A stretch of DNA of 64,000 nucleotides, from positions 2,170,001 through 2,234,000 of the forward strand of contig NZ_CP150452.1 in the NCBI RefSeq assembly GCF_051307045.1, written 5' to 3'. Shown piece after piece: positions 25,915 to 34,812 of this stretch. The position numbers and the translations under genes are program-made. The notes below the pieces were generated by a model that did not search any database, was not told where the DNA came from, and worked only from the letters and a program-made list of their open reading frames with translations. Source of the DNA: Dryocola sp031988645. Lineage in GTDB: Bacteria; Pseudomonadota; Gammaproteobacteria; Enterobacterales; Enterobacteriaceae. Every line of letters begins with the position of its first letter. Positions within the stretch are counted from its first letter, which is position 1.

Positions 25915-25938
25915 AATGTCCCCCTTACGGGGGACATT
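25915..25938. terminator. Bidirectional terminator between tpx and tyrR
   Basis: Perfect ten-base arms AATGTCCCCC (25915-25924) and GGGGGACATT (25929-25938) enclose the loop TTAC, between two converging genes. Confidence 0.85.
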
Positions 25939-25945
25939 AAAAGGA

Positions 25946-27508
25946 TTACTCTTCGGTTTTACGCTGGCTCAGGCCATATTCCCGCAGCTTATTGGCAATC
26001 GCCGTATGGGAGACGCCAAGTCGTTTTGCCAGCTTACGCGTGCTTGGATAAGTACGATAAAGCTGGGTCAGCACCGAACGCTCAAAGCGGCGCGAAATAT
26101 CATCCAGCGTCCCCTCCATCGCTTCTTCCCCGACGGCCAGGCTTGCGGTATCAAAATCGGGCAGCAGGATATCCTGCGGACGCAGCTCGTAACCTTCCAG
26201 CTGGGTTAACGCGCGGTAAATAGCGTTTTTCAACTGGCGTACGTTGCCGGGCCAGCCGTAACGCGTTAATACGTTGCTCAGATCGCCGGCCAGTTTCGGA
26301 CGCGGCACGCCCTGTTCATCGGCAAAGCGCGCCACAAACAGTTCGGTAAGCGGCATAATATCCTGCGGACGGTCGCGCAGCGGCGGCAGATTGAGCGTCA
26401 GCACGTTGAGGCGATAATACAGATCCTCGCGGAACTCGCCTTTTTGCACCAGCTCCACCAGGTTTTTCTGCGTCGCGCAAATCACGCGCACATCGACATG
26501 AACCTCATGCTCTTCCCCCACGCGGCGGAAGGTGCCGTCGTTGAGAAAACGCAGCAGCTTGGTCTGCATGCGCGGCGACATTTCGCCGATTTCGTCAAGC
26601 AACACCGAGCCGCCGTTCGCCTGCTCGAAGAAGCCTTTTTTCCCTTCGACGGCGTTAGCATAGGCCCCCGGCGCGTGGCCGAACAGCTCGCTTTCAACCA
26701 CGTCATCCGGCATCGAACCGCAGTTAAGCGCCAGATAGGGTTTTTGCGCGCGCGGGCTGCTGAGATGGCAGGCATGAGCGAGCAAATCTTTACCGGTGCC
26801 GGTATCGCCGACGATTAACAGCGGAGCGTTCAGCAGCGCCAGCTTATGCGCCTGCTCGACGACGTGGCGCATTTTCGGGCTAACGGCGATTATCTGGCTA
26901 AACGCGCTGGTGTCGGCCTGGGTGATATTTTGCAGCTGGCGGCCCATACGCACCGTGGAGCGCAGCATCACCACCGCGCCCACCAGCATCGGCTGATTAT
27001 TTTCGCCGTCCAGATGCACCGGCGTGATTTCCATCAGGAAATTCTGCCCGTTGATGACCACATGTTCGGTGTGAGAGTCCGCCGGCGCGCCTTCCAGCCA
27101 GCGCATAAAATTGAAGCCGTTGATCAGGCTCGCCGCGTTGTGGTTGCGCAGCTTATCCTCGCCCTGTCCGAACAGCGCGCAGCTTGCCGGGTTGGCCAGC
27201 TCGACTTTGCTTTTCATATCCAAAGACAGCACGGGTTCGGGCAAGGCTTCGAGCAGCGCGCTCAGCGCCCGATGCTCGCGTTCGGAAGGCATCCACGGCA
27301 CGGTGCGAACGTCCTTCACGCCCGGGATGCGACGAATCTCAGCCATAAGGCTGCTGAATGAGTCGAACTCAAGCGTTGAGAAATTCAGGTAAATGAGCCC
27401 AATCGGGTCAATTTCAATGCCTCGTAAATCGATGCCACGCAGCACTAATAAATCGAGTAATTCGCGTGTCAGACCAAGGCGGTCTTCACAAAAGACTTCC
27501 AGACGCAT
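25946..27508 (-). CDS. tyrR: TyrR, aromatic amino acid regulator
   Basis: Represses or activates genes for aromatic amino acid synthesis and uptake in response to Tyr, Phe and Trp. It has 520 residues: an N-terminal ACT domain (MRLEVFCEDRLGLTRELLDL), a PAS domain (about 80-190), an AAA+ domain (GDTGTGKDLLAHACHLSS; LLDEIGEMSP) and a C-terminal helix-turn-helix (TRKLAKRLGVSHTAIANKLR). The sigma-54 contact loop is GAYANA in place of GAFTGA, as expected for TyrR, which works with sigma-70. A TyrR-box-like palindrome upstream suggests self-repression. Confidence 0.95.
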   Translation of the reverse strand: MRLEVFCEDRLGLTRELLDLLVLRGIDLRGIEIDPIGLIYLNFSTLEFDSFSSLMAEIRRIPGVKDVRTVPWMPSEREHRALSALLEALPEPVLSLDMKSKVELANPASCALFGQGEDKLRNHNAASLINGFNFMRWLEGAPADSHTEHVVINGQNFLMEITPVHLDGENNQPMLVGAVVMLRSTVRMGRQLQNITQADTSAFSQIIAVSPKMRHVVEQAHKLALLNAPLLIVGDTGTGKDLLAHACHLSSPRAQKPYLALNCGSMPDDVVESELFGHAPGAYANAVEGKKGFFEQANGGSVLLDEIGEMSPRMQTKLLRFLNDGTFRRVGEEHEVHVDVRVICATQKNLVELVQKGEFREDLYYRLNVLTLNLPPLRDRPQDIMPLTELFVARFADEQGVPRPKLAGDLSNVLTRYGWPGNVRQLKNAIYRALTQLEGYELRPQDILLPDFDTASLAVGEEAMEGTLDDISRRFERSVLTQLYRTYPSTRKLAKRLGVSHTAIANKLREYGLSQRKTEE

Positions 27509-27589
27509 GGAGGTGACCTTTCTTCGCTTTAGAACGGAATCATTGGGTAGAGTGATAATACTCCAGATACCTGCCGGTCAGAAGAGATG

Positions 27590-27607
27590 TGTGAAGAAAA
27601 GTTGACA
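27590..27607. promoter_or_regulatory. TyrR box upstream of tyrR
   Basis: TGTGAA-N6-TTGACA fits TGTAAA-N6-TTTACA at 10 of 12 positions and is a near-perfect palindrome. It lies about 80-100 bp ahead of the tyrR ATG. The E. coli tyrR promoter is also self-controlled. Confidence 0.55.
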
Positions 27608-27667
27608 GATAAGTGTATGAATGCGGGCGATGCCGTAAAGCCAGACGGTCACGGCATCACCCGAGTG

Positions 27668-28732
27668 TCAGGAAACGGGCTTAGTTTTGCTCTTGCTTAT
27701 CGTTTCTTTGAGCTGCACAAGCAGCTGGCGGCGGAAATCGCCAAGACGGGGCTTATCGTCGTCCATCCACGGCAGTGGACGGCAAAGCTCCATGGCTTTG
27801 ATACCAAGGCGCGCGGTGAGCAGGCCTGCGCCAATCCCCTGCGCGGCGCGCGCCGACAGGCGGGCGGCAATATCCTGTCCTACCCAGTCCATTCCCACTT
27901 CGCGCACCAGTTCGCTGGCGCCGGCAAAGGCGATATTCAGCAGCACCAGGCGGAACAGGCGAATGCGGCTGAAATAGCCCAGCTCTATGCCGTACAGCGT
28001 GGCGATGCGGTTAATCAGGCGCAGATTGCGCCAGGCAATAAACGCCATATCCACCAGCGCTAGCGGGCTGACGGCGATCATCAGGGTGGATTCCGCGGCG
28101 GAACGGCTGATTTCGCGGCGGGCCTGGCCGTCGAGCACCGGCTGCACCAGCTGCGCATAAAGCGCGACGATTTCACGGTCGTTTTGCGTTTCGTGAATCG
28201 ACGCGTACCAGCGCTGCAATGCCGGATGGCCCTGGTCCAGCCCGGCCTGGCGCGCCAGCTTCTCGCAGAAGGCGCGGCCCTTGCCGATGCTGTGGCTGCT
28301 GAGCAGCTCCCGGGCTTCGTCACGCTCTTCGGCGCGCTGGCGCAGACGCCACAAACGCCGCCATTCCGTCGCTAAAGAGCCGACGCCGGCGGCGACTATT
28401 AGCCCGCCGGCGATGCCGCCGCCGAGCGCGATCCAGTCGTGAGTGACGAAGGCGTTGTGCGTCCACTGCGCGCCCTGAGCGATAACGCTAAGCCCGAAAA
28501 GCCCAAGCCCGGCGGTGACCATACGGCGCCAGATGCTGCGTTTTGGCCGCAGCGCCGCCTCCACCACCGCTTCGGCCTGGCTTTCTTCTTCCGCTTCATC
28601 AGCAACCGTCAGCGCGGGGGTAAACTTCCCGGCTTCCGATTCGCTAAAGGCCTGGGCCGCCTTGTAGGCCTGTTCGTTTTCCACATCCAGCGGCTGTGCG
28701 AAGTCGACGCGCGGTTTTAAAGGTTCGTTCAT
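27668..28732 (-). CDS. ycjF: YcjF, DUF697 inner-membrane protein
   Basis: 354 residues. The N-terminal part is acidic and soluble. Two membrane helices follow at about residues 70-125 (VTAGLGLFGLSVIAQG; WIALGGGIAGGLIVAAGVGS), and a helical DUF697 domain ends the protein. The ATG lies within the end of ycjX (4-bp overlap), so the two are coupled. In E. coli the ycjX-ycjF pair is heat- and envelope-stress-linked and lies beside psp, as here. Biochemical function is unknown. Confidence 0.9.
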   Translation of the reverse strand: MNEPLKPRVDFAQPLDVENEQAYKAAQAFSESEAGKFTPALTVADEAEEESQAEAVVEAALRPKRSIWRRMVTAGLGLFGLSVIAQGAQWTHNAFVTHDWIALGGGIAGGLIVAAGVGSLATEWRRLWRLRQRAEERDEARELLSSHSIGKGRAFCEKLARQAGLDQGHPALQRWYASIHETQNDREIVALYAQLVQPVLDGQARREISRSAAESTLMIAVSPLALVDMAFIAWRNLRLINRIATLYGIELGYFSRIRLFRLVLLNIAFAGASELVREVGMDWVGQDIAARLSARAAQGIGAGLLTARLGIKAMELCRPLPWMDDDKPRLGDFRRQLLVQLKETISKSKTKPVS

Positions 28733-30126
28733 CGCAGTTTATCCCCTATTAAAAATTCCAGCGCCGCATCCAGCCGAATATGGGGCAACGGCCTGTCGAC
28801 ATCCATTACCTGCGGGCGGAACTGTTCAAACTGAAAGCCCTGCTTTTCCCAGAAGGCGCTGCCCGGCAGGCGCGCAGGCACTTCTCCCGGATATACCGTC
28901 AGCGGCGCGCCATCGCTTAAGCGGTTTCCCCGCAGCGCAGGAATTTGCTCGCCCTGCACGTCCACCAGCCCGCTTTGCGTTGCCTGCACCGAGGCGATGC
29001 CCATGCATTCACGGGCTATGCCTTCGAACGCGGCGTTCTGCCAGGCGTCCTGCACCAGCTGCTGCAATAAAGAAACCATATTGGCGTGCTGATCGACGGT
29101 CACGTGATCGGCTTTGGTGGCCGCAAACAGCAGCTTGTCGATAACCGGGGAGAAAAGCCGGCGGAATAAGGTGCGCTGCCCGTACTGGAAGCTCTGCATC
29201 AGCTGGGTCAGCGCAAGGCGCATATCGTTGAACGCCTGCGGCCCGCTGTTAAGCGGCTGCAGGCAGTCCACCAGCACGATTTGCCTGTCGAAACGCAGGA
29301 AGTGATTCTTATAAAATCCCTTCACCACCTTTTCGCAGTAATAGTCAAAGCGTGAGCGCAGCATGCCGAGGTTGGTGGTTTTATCGGCCTGGGCGAGCCT
29401 GGATTCGCCAAAGTTATCGACGTCCGGCCAGGGGAAGAACTGCAGCGCCGGCGCGCCGGCCATGTCGCCCGGCAGCACAAAACGGCCCGGCTGAATAAAG
29501 TGCAGCCCTTCGCGCTTGCAGCGCAGCAGGTAATCCGTCCAGGCTTCCGAAATGGCCGCCAGGCGGTTTTCATCGGCCGGAGCGTGGGGATCTAATCCCG
29601 CGCATAATTTACGCCACGCGGCGGACCATTCGGCGCGGTCGCCCTGTAACAGGCCGGTCATCTGGCGCGACCAGCTTAAATAATCCTGCGCCAGCATCGG
29701 CAGATCCAGCAGCCATTCCCCCGGATAATCCACGATTTCCAGGTACAGGGTTGAGGTGTCTTTGAAGTGGCGTAGCAGGGAATCATTAGAGCGGTAGCGC
29801 AGCGCAAGGCGCATTTCACTGACGCCGCGGGTCGGCGTCGGCCAGGCGGGAGGAGTGCCGTAGAGCTGCGCCAGGCCCTCATCGTAAGTGAAACGCTGAA
29901 TGCCTAAGTCGCGCTGCGGCACGCGCTTAACGCCCAACAGGCGCTCTTCGCGCGCGGCGCCAAGCATCGGCAGGCGAGCGCCGTTGTTGACGCTCAGCAG
30001 CTGGTTAACCATCGCGGTGATAAAAGCGGTTTTGCCGCTGCGGCTGAGGCCAGTGACCGCAAGCCGCAGGTGCCTGTCCACGCCGCGGTTCACAAGAGCG
30101 TTCAGCTCATTCTTGATTCTGTTCAT
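28729..30126 (-). CDS. ycjX: YcjX, DUF463 GTP-binding protein
   Basis: 465 residues. The P-loop is GLSRSGKTAFITAMVNQ (about residues 26-34 for GLSRSGKTA). LEIVDYPGEWLLDL is a G3-like motif and AATKADHV is a G4-like motif. The family resembles small GTPases, and structural work on a YcjX protein supports GTP binding. It is the first gene of the ycjXF pair, downstream of the psp operon on the same strand. Involvement in envelope stress is inferred from this location. Confidence 0.9.
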   Translation of the reverse strand: MNRIKNELNALVNRGVDRHLRLAVTGLSRSGKTAFITAMVNQLLSVNNGARLPMLGAAREERLLGVKRVPQRDLGIQRFTYDEGLAQLYGTPPAWPTPTRGVSEMRLALRYRSNDSLLRHFKDTSTLYLEIVDYPGEWLLDLPMLAQDYLSWSRQMTGLLQGDRAEWSAAWRKLCAGLDPHAPADENRLAAISEAWTDYLLRCKREGLHFIQPGRFVLPGDMAGAPALQFFPWPDVDNFGESRLAQADKTTNLGMLRSRFDYYCEKVVKGFYKNHFLRFDRQIVLVDCLQPLNSGPQAFNDMRLALTQLMQSFQYGQRTLFRRLFSPVIDKLLFAATKADHVTVDQHANMVSLLQQLVQDAWQNAAFEGIARECMGIASVQATQSGLVDVQGEQIPALRGNRLSDGAPLTVYPGEVPARLPGSAFWEKQGFQFEQFRPQVMDVDRPLPHIRLDAALEFLIGDKLR

Positions 30127-30241
30127 CTGCGTCCTTGTTGCGCCCGTTCGTTACTACGGGAAAGATGGCTTCACCGATTGTAATAAATAAGGTTTGTGAA
30201 TAGCGAATCAAAGAGGAGGAAAAAGAATCAGCACGAAGAGG

Positions 30242-30472
30242 TTACTTGGTTATTTTTCCGTTATAGCGTGCGGACACTTTGCGCAGCAGGCGCGCTAACA
30301 GCGGCTCGACGGCCAGCCCCAGCAGCATTTTCAACGGACGACGCGCAACGGATTTCACCGCCCATCCCGCAACTCCTGCCGGGCCGTAACGTAAGGCAAC
30401 GAGCAGCGCCAGTTTGCCGGCGATTTTAAGGCCCGGTTTGGCTTTCTGGCTCGCGGTGCGAAATGTGGTCAT
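30242..30472 (-). CDS. pspD: PspD, phage-shock protein D
   Basis: 76 residues. The central stretch KPGLKIAGKLALLVALRYGP followed by AGVAGWAVKSVARRPLK is nearly the E. coli PspD sequence. A hydrophobic helix lies between two basic ends, as in a peripheral or single-span membrane protein. It is the last gene of the pspABCD operon. No pspE follows. A boxC-type repeat separates it from pspC, perhaps lowering its expression. Confidence 0.9.
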   Translation of the reverse strand: MTTFRTASQKAKPGLKIAGKLALLVALRYGPAGVAGWAVKSVARRPLKMLLGLAVEPLLARLLRKVSARYNGKITK

Positions 30473-30497
30473 GGTTTCTCCTGATGCTAAATAGAGT

Positions 30498-30561
30498 CGT
30501 AGGGTGGATAAACGAAGCGTTATCCACCCACGAAGAAAGGTGCCAGCTTATCCGCCCTACA
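30498..30561. repeat. boxC-type palindromic repeat between pspC and pspD
   Basis: Arms GGGTGGATAA (30502-30511) and TTATCCACCC (30520-30529) form a perfect hairpin around CGAAGCG. A further TTATCCGCCCTAC at about 30548-30560 can pair with the upstream GTAGGGTGGATAA as an alternative. Same repeat family as at 8081-8147. Confidence 0.7.
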
Positions 30562-30567
30562 GGTTGG

Positions 30568-30927
30568 TTATAGCTGGCGGAACCGGCTGCGTAAAGTGAA
30601 GGTGTCTGATGTGATATAGCGTTCCATCGAACGCAGGCGCTGCTCCCCTTCCGCCAGCTGCGCATCCACTTCATTAAGCAAGCCGCGGCTGCTGGGCGGG
30701 ATCGCTTCGCCCTCGGCGCCGTGCGGCATCGGATCGAGAATAAACGTCAGGGCGATATAGGCCACCAGCACAAAGAAGAACAGGCCAAAAATCATCGATA
30801 AAACAACGATCAGGCGGATCAGTTTTACTGGTACGTCCAGGTATTGCGCAATGCCTGCACAAACGCCCTTCAGCATCCCTTTCTCAGGGATACGCCATAA
30901 CTTACGACCGGAAAATGAATTCACCAT
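30568..30927 (-). CDS. pspC: PspC, phage-shock membrane regulator
   Basis: 119 residues. An N-terminal PspC domain (RIPEKGMLKGVCAGIAQYLD) with an amphipathic start precedes one membrane helix (LIVVLSMIFGLFFFVLVAYI) and a charged C-terminal leucine-rich region (EVDAQLAEGEQRLRSMERYI). With PspB it senses inner-membrane damage, for example secretin mislocalisation, and draws PspA off PspF. Its start overlaps the pspB stop by one base, which indicates coupling. Confidence 0.93.
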   Translation of the reverse strand: MVNSFSGRKLWRIPEKGMLKGVCAGIAQYLDVPVKLIRLIVVLSMIFGLFFFVLVAYIALTFILDPMPHGAEGEAIPPSSRGLLNEVDAQLAEGEQRLRSMERYITSDTFTLRSRFRQL

Positions 30928-31154
30928 TATTTGTCTCTCCAGTTCGGGTGCTCAGCATCGAGGATCTGCTCAAGCGTCTGAATGCGGTCACGCATACGCT
31001 TCGCCTCTTCGGTGAGCTGCGCCAGCCGCTGTTGTTCGCCCTGTGAAAGCTGCCCGCCGTTCGCGGAGCGGCTGTTGTAATGCAGCCACAGCCAGACGGG
31101 GGCGACAAACAGCACGAAAATCGTTAACGGTATGGCCAGAAAAAGCGCGCTCAT
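30927..31154 (-). CDS. pspB: PspB, phage-shock membrane regulator
   Basis: 75 residues. One N-terminal membrane helix (ALFLAIPLTIFVLFVAPVWL) precedes a cytoplasmic leucine-zipper-like coil (LAQLTEEAKRMRDRIQTLEQ). Partner of PspC. Translation starts at ATG 31154 with a GGAGT ribosome site, behind an intercistronic stem-loop after pspA. Confidence 0.93.
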   Translation of the reverse strand: MSALFLAIPLTIFVLFVAPVWLWLHYNSRSANGGQLSQGEQQRLAQLTEEAKRMRDRIQTLEQILDAEHPNWRDK

Positions 31155-31177
31155 GTGTACTCCTTACAAGTCAGTCG

Positions 31178-31205
31178 ACTGCGGCGTGCCGCGCACGGCC
31201 GCAGT
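31178..31205. other. Intercistronic stem-loop between pspA and pspB
   Basis: Perfect eight-base arms ACTGCGGC (31178-31185) and GCCGCAGT (31198-31205) enclose a 12-base loop that can pair further with itself. No T-run follows. It probably keeps the pspA message more abundant than pspBCD, matching the need for much PspA. Confidence 0.65.
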
Positions 31206-31213
31206 TCGAAAAA

Positions 31214-31885
31214 TTAACCGCGATCCTGGGCGTTCATTTTTGCTTTCAGCGCCGCCAGCTGCTCGCTGATTTCATCATCCGCCTTCAGCTCGGCAAACTG
31301 GCTATCAAGGTTTTTCTGTTTGCCAAAGGCGTGGCTTTCGGCTTCAGACTCCATCTGGTCGATGCGGCGTTCGAAAGATTCAAAACGAGCCATTGCCTCA
31401 TCCAGCTTACCGCTATCCAGCTGACGGCGCACGTCGCGGGAAGAGGAAGCGGCCTGATGGCGCAGCGTTAACGCCTGCTGGCGCGCGCGGGTTTCGCTGA
31501 GTTTATTTTCCAGCTCGCCGATCTCTTTTTTCATACGCGCCAGGGTTTCATCGACGTGCACCACTTCGTCTTCCAGGGTGGTGATCAGGTCGGTTAATTT
31601 CTGTTTTTCGATCAGCGCCGCACGGGCCAGATCTTCTTTATCTTTACGCAGCGCCAGCTCCGCTTTTTCCTGCCATTCAGCCTGCTGGGCCGTCGCCTGC
31701 TCTACGCGGCGGGAAAGCTGTTTCTTTTCAGCCAGCGCGCGAGCCGAGGTGGAACGCACTTCAACGAGCGTATCTTCCATTTCCTGAATCATCAGGCGCA
31801 CCAGCTTTTGCGGGTCTTCCGCTTTTTCCAGCAGCGAGTTGATGTTGGCGTTCACGATGTCGGCAAAACGAGAAAAAATACCCAT
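31214..31885 (-). CDS. pspA: PspA, membrane-stress effector and PspF inhibitor
   Basis: 223 residues, almost wholly coiled coil, of the ESCRT-III-like PspA/Vipp1 family. The N-terminal amphipathic helix MGIFSRFADIVNANINSLLE binds stressed membranes. The body (VEQATAQQAEWQEKAELALR) forms the hairpin that builds rods and binds PspF. Free PspA blocks PspF; on membrane stress it assembles on the inner membrane and releases PspF. First gene of the operon, behind a sigma-54 promoter. Confidence 0.96.
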   Translation of the reverse strand: MGIFSRFADIVNANINSLLEKAEDPQKLVRLMIQEMEDTLVEVRSTSARALAEKKQLSRRVEQATAQQAEWQEKAELALRKDKEDLARAALIEKQKLTDLITTLEDEVVHVDETLARMKKEIGELENKLSETRARQQALTLRHQAASSSRDVRRQLDSGKLDEAMARFESFERRIDQMESEAESHAFGKQKNLDSQFAELKADDEISEQLAALKAKMNAQDRG

Positions 31886-31943
31886 AATTCAATCCTCTTT
31901 AGTCATTATTTCAGGTGCCAGGCACCCTGCACGTATGGAATAA

Positions 31944-31960
31944 TACAATTACCGTGCCAA
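31944..31960 (-). promoter_or_regulatory. Sigma-54 promoter of pspABCD
   Basis: In the pspA direction the sequence is TTGGCACGGTAATTGTA, with the -24 GG and -12 TTGTA elements at the right spacing (TGGCAC-N5-TTGCA consensus). It lies about 60 bp before the pspA start. The AT-rich DNA between it and pspF should hold the PspF and IHF sites. Confidence 0.85.
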
Positions 31961-32058
31961 CTTTTTATCTGTTTGATTTTTAAATAAATGGTTAAGTTTG
32001 ACTCCCGCCGCACGCGGACTATAGTGGTTAAATTCACTAACAGTTGGTTAATTTCATC

Positions 32059-33045
32059 ATGGCAGAACATAAAGATAACCTGATCGGCGAGGCGAACAGC
32101 TTTTTAGAAGTGCTGGAGCAGGTTTCGCGCCTTGCGCCTCTTGAGAAGCCCGTGCTGGTGATCGGCGAACGCGGGACCGGCAAGGAGCTGATCGCCAACC
32201 GTCTGCACTTTCTGTCGCGCCGCTGGCAGGGGCCTTTTATCTCGCTAAACTGCGCCGCGCTGAACGATAACCTGCTTGACTCCGAGCTTTTCGGCCACGA
32301 GGCCGGCGCCTTTACCGGCGCGCAAAAGCGCCACCCCGGCCGCTTTGAACGCGCGGATGGCGGCACGCTGTTTCTTGATGAGCTGGCAACCGCGCCGATG
32401 ATGGTGCAGGAAAAGCTGCTGCGGGTGGTGGAATACGGCGAGCTTGAGCGCGTCGGCGGCAGCCAGCCTTTGCAGGTCAACGTGCGGCTGGTGTGCGCCA
32501 CCAACGCCGATCTGCCCGCCCTGGCCGAGGAAGGCAAGTTCCGCGCCGACCTGCTCGACAGGCTGGCTTTTGACGTCGTCACCCTGCCGCCGCTGCGCGA
32601 ACGGCAGCCGGATATCATGCTGATGGCCGACCATTTTGCGATTCAGATGTGTCGGGAGCTGCAGCTTCCCCTCTTCCCGGGCTTTACCGAAAGAGCGCAG
32701 CAAATTTTGCTCAACTACGCCTGGCCGGGAAACATACGCGAGCTGAAAAACGTGGTAGAGCGCTCGGTTTATCGTCACGGCACCAGCGATGAACCGGTTG
32801 ATGAAGTGATTCTCGATCCTTTCGCCCGCCGCGCTCCCGTCGCCGCCGTTGAATCATCAGCGCTCCCCGCTTTGCCTGTCGATCTGCGGCAGTGGCAAAA
32901 CGATCGGGAGAAACAGCTGCTGGAAAACAGCCTGCAGCAGGCGAACTATAATCAGCGCCGCGCGGCCCAGCTGCTGGGCCTTACCTATCACCAGCTGCGC
33001 GCCATGATGAAAAAGCATCTTATTCAGGCGGGAAATATGCCCTGA
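32059..33045 (+). CDS. pspF: PspF, sigma-54 activator of the psp operon
   Basis: 328 residues from ATG 32059 (MAEHKDNLIGEA), as in E. coli. A nearby upstream start would add five unrelated residues. There is no receiver domain: an AAA+ domain with Walker A GERGTGKE, the sigma-54-contacting GAFTGA loop, and Walker B TLFLDEL precedes a C-terminal Fis-type helix-turn-helix (NQRRAAQLLGLTYHQLRAMM). Activity is set by PspA binding. It is divergent from pspA and shares its upstream region. Confidence 0.95.
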   Translation: MAEHKDNLIGEANSFLEVLEQVSRLAPLEKPVLVIGERGTGKELIANRLHFLSRRWQGPFISLNCAALNDNLLDSELFGHEAGAFTGAQKRHPGRFERADGGTLFLDELATAPMMVQEKLLRVVEYGELERVGGSQPLQVNVRLVCATNADLPALAEEGKFRADLLDRLAFDVVTLPPLRERQPDIMLMADHFAIQMCRELQLPLFPGFTERAQQILLNYAWPGNIRELKNVVERSVYRHGTSDEPVDEVILDPFARRAPVAAVESSALPALPVDLRQWQNDREKQLLENSLQQANYNQRRAAQLLGLTYHQLRAMMKKHLIQAGNMP

Positions 33046-33171
33046 AAGGAAGGCGTGGCGGCGCTTTTATCATCACTCTGTCCAGAAAACTGCCAATCAT
33101 CACCACTTATTTTGGGGGGAAGGCCAGAGTGCGATACACTTTGCCTATCACCTTTGAAAACTCAAAAACTT

Positions 33172-34812
33172 ATGCGCGGAATTATCCCCTCCCTCTTACT
33201 GAGTCTGAGCTGCCTGAGCAGCGTGGCGCTGGCGGCTACGCCTGACCAGAAGCCTGACGACATTCGCAAGAGCGGATTTGTTTATTGCGTTAACGGCCAG
33301 GTCAATACCTTCAACCCGCAGATGGCGAGCGGCGGCCTGACCGTGGACACCCTTGCCGCACAGCTGTATGACCGTCTGCTGGATGTCGATCCTTACACCT
33401 ATCGTCTGGTGCCGGAGCTGGCGCAAAGCTGGGAGGTGCTGGACAACGGCGCCACCTACCGCTTCCATCTGCGGCCGAACGTGCAGTTCCAGACCACGCC
33501 GTGGTTTAAGCCGACGCGCGCGCTGAACGCCGACGACGTGGTGTTCAGCTTTCAGCGGGTGTTCGATCGCCACCATCCCTGGCATAACGTCAACGGCGGA
33601 AACTATCCCTATTTCGACAGCCTCCAGTTCCCGGACTCGGTAAAAAGCGTCCGTAAACTCGATAACAATACCGTTGAGTTCCGCCTGGAAAAGCCGGACG
33701 CCTCCTTCCTGTGGCACATGGCGACCCACTACGCCTCGGTGATGTCGGCTGAATACGCCGCGCAGCTGACCAGAACAGATCGTCAGGAATTAATGGATCG
33801 CCAGCCGGTAGGCTCCGGTCCGTTCCAGCTAAGCGAGTACCGGGCCGGACAATATATCCGCCTCGCCCGCAATGCTAAGTTCTGGCGCGGCGTTCCGCTG
33901 ATGCCGCAGGTGGTGCTGGATTTGGGCTCGGGCGGCACGGGCCGCTTATCGAAGCTGCTGACCGGCGAATGCGACGTGCTGGCTTACCCTGCCGCCAGCC
34001 AGCTAACCATCCTGCGCGACGACCCGCGCCTGCGCCTGACCCTGCGTCCGGGCATGAATATCGCCTACCTGGCTTTTAATACCAATAAGGCGCCGATGAA
34101 TAACCCTGAAGTGCGCCACGCCCTCGCTTTGGCGATTAACAACCAGCGCCTGATGCAGTCTATCTATTACGGAACGGCAGAAACCGCCGCGTCGATTCTG
34201 CCTCGCGCTTCCTGGGCGTACGACAGCGATTCTAAAATTACCGAATACAATCCGCAAAAAGCGCGCCAGCGTCTTAAAGCGCTGGGGGTGAATAACCTCG
34301 AGCTGCGCCTGTGGGTGCCGACCAGCTCCCAGGCCTGGAACCCAAGCCCGCTGAAGACCGCCGAGCTGATTCAGGCCGATATGGCGCAAATCGGCGTGAA
34401 GGTGATAATCGTGCCCGTGGAAGGCCGTTTCCAGGAGGCGCGTCTGATGGACATGAATCACGATCTGACGCTGGCCGGCTGGGCCACGGACAGTAACGAT
34501 CCGGACAGCTTCTTCCGGCCGATGCTGAGCTGCGCGGCGATTCGTTCGCAAACCAACTATGCCCGCTGGTGCGACCCACAGTTCGACCGGGTGCTGCAAA
34601 AAGCGCTGGCTTCCCAGCAGCTCGCCTCGCGCATCGAGGCCTATAACGAAGCGCAGGATATTCTGGCAAAAGAGCTTCCCGTGCTGCCGCTGTCCTCTTC
34701 GCTGCGCCTGCAGGCCTACCGTTATGACATTAAAGGCCTGGTGCTGAGCCCGTTTGGCAACGCTTCTTTTGCCGGCGTATCCCGTGAAGACGTAGAGGTG
34801 AAAAAACCATGA
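33172..34812 (+). CDS. sapA: SapA, periplasmic peptide/putrescine-system binding protein
   Basis: Dipeptide-binding family (SBP5) protein, 546 residues, start chosen at ATG 33172. It then begins with a signal peptide (MRGIIPSLLLSLSCLSSVAL) and matches E. coli SapA in length. Earlier in-frame codons lack one. Mature start ATPDQKPDDIRKSGFVYCV. SapABCDF was found through Salmonella resistance to antimicrobial peptides. In E. coli the membrane and ATPase parts are linked to putrescine export and to potassium uptake (SapD). Confidence 0.93.
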   Translation: MRGIIPSLLLSLSCLSSVALAATPDQKPDDIRKSGFVYCVNGQVNTFNPQMASGGLTVDTLAAQLYDRLLDVDPYTYRLVPELAQSWEVLDNGATYRFHLRPNVQFQTTPWFKPTRALNADDVVFSFQRVFDRHHPWHNVNGGNYPYFDSLQFPDSVKSVRKLDNNTVEFRLEKPDASFLWHMATHYASVMSAEYAAQLTRTDRQELMDRQPVGSGPFQLSEYRAGQYIRLARNAKFWRGVPLMPQVVLDLGSGGTGRLSKLLTGECDVLAYPAASQLTILRDDPRLRLTLRPGMNIAYLAFNTNKAPMNNPEVRHALALAINNQRLMQSIYYGTAETAASILPRASWAYDSDSKITEYNPQKARQRLKALGVNNLELRLWVPTSSQAWNPSPLKTAELIQADMAQIGVKVIIVPVEGRFQEARLMDMNHDLTLAGWATDSNDPDSFFRPMLSCAAIRSQTNYARWCDPQFDRVLQKALASQQLASRIEAYNEAQDILAKELPVLPLSSSLRLQAYRYDIKGLVLSPFGNASFAGVSREDVEVKKP

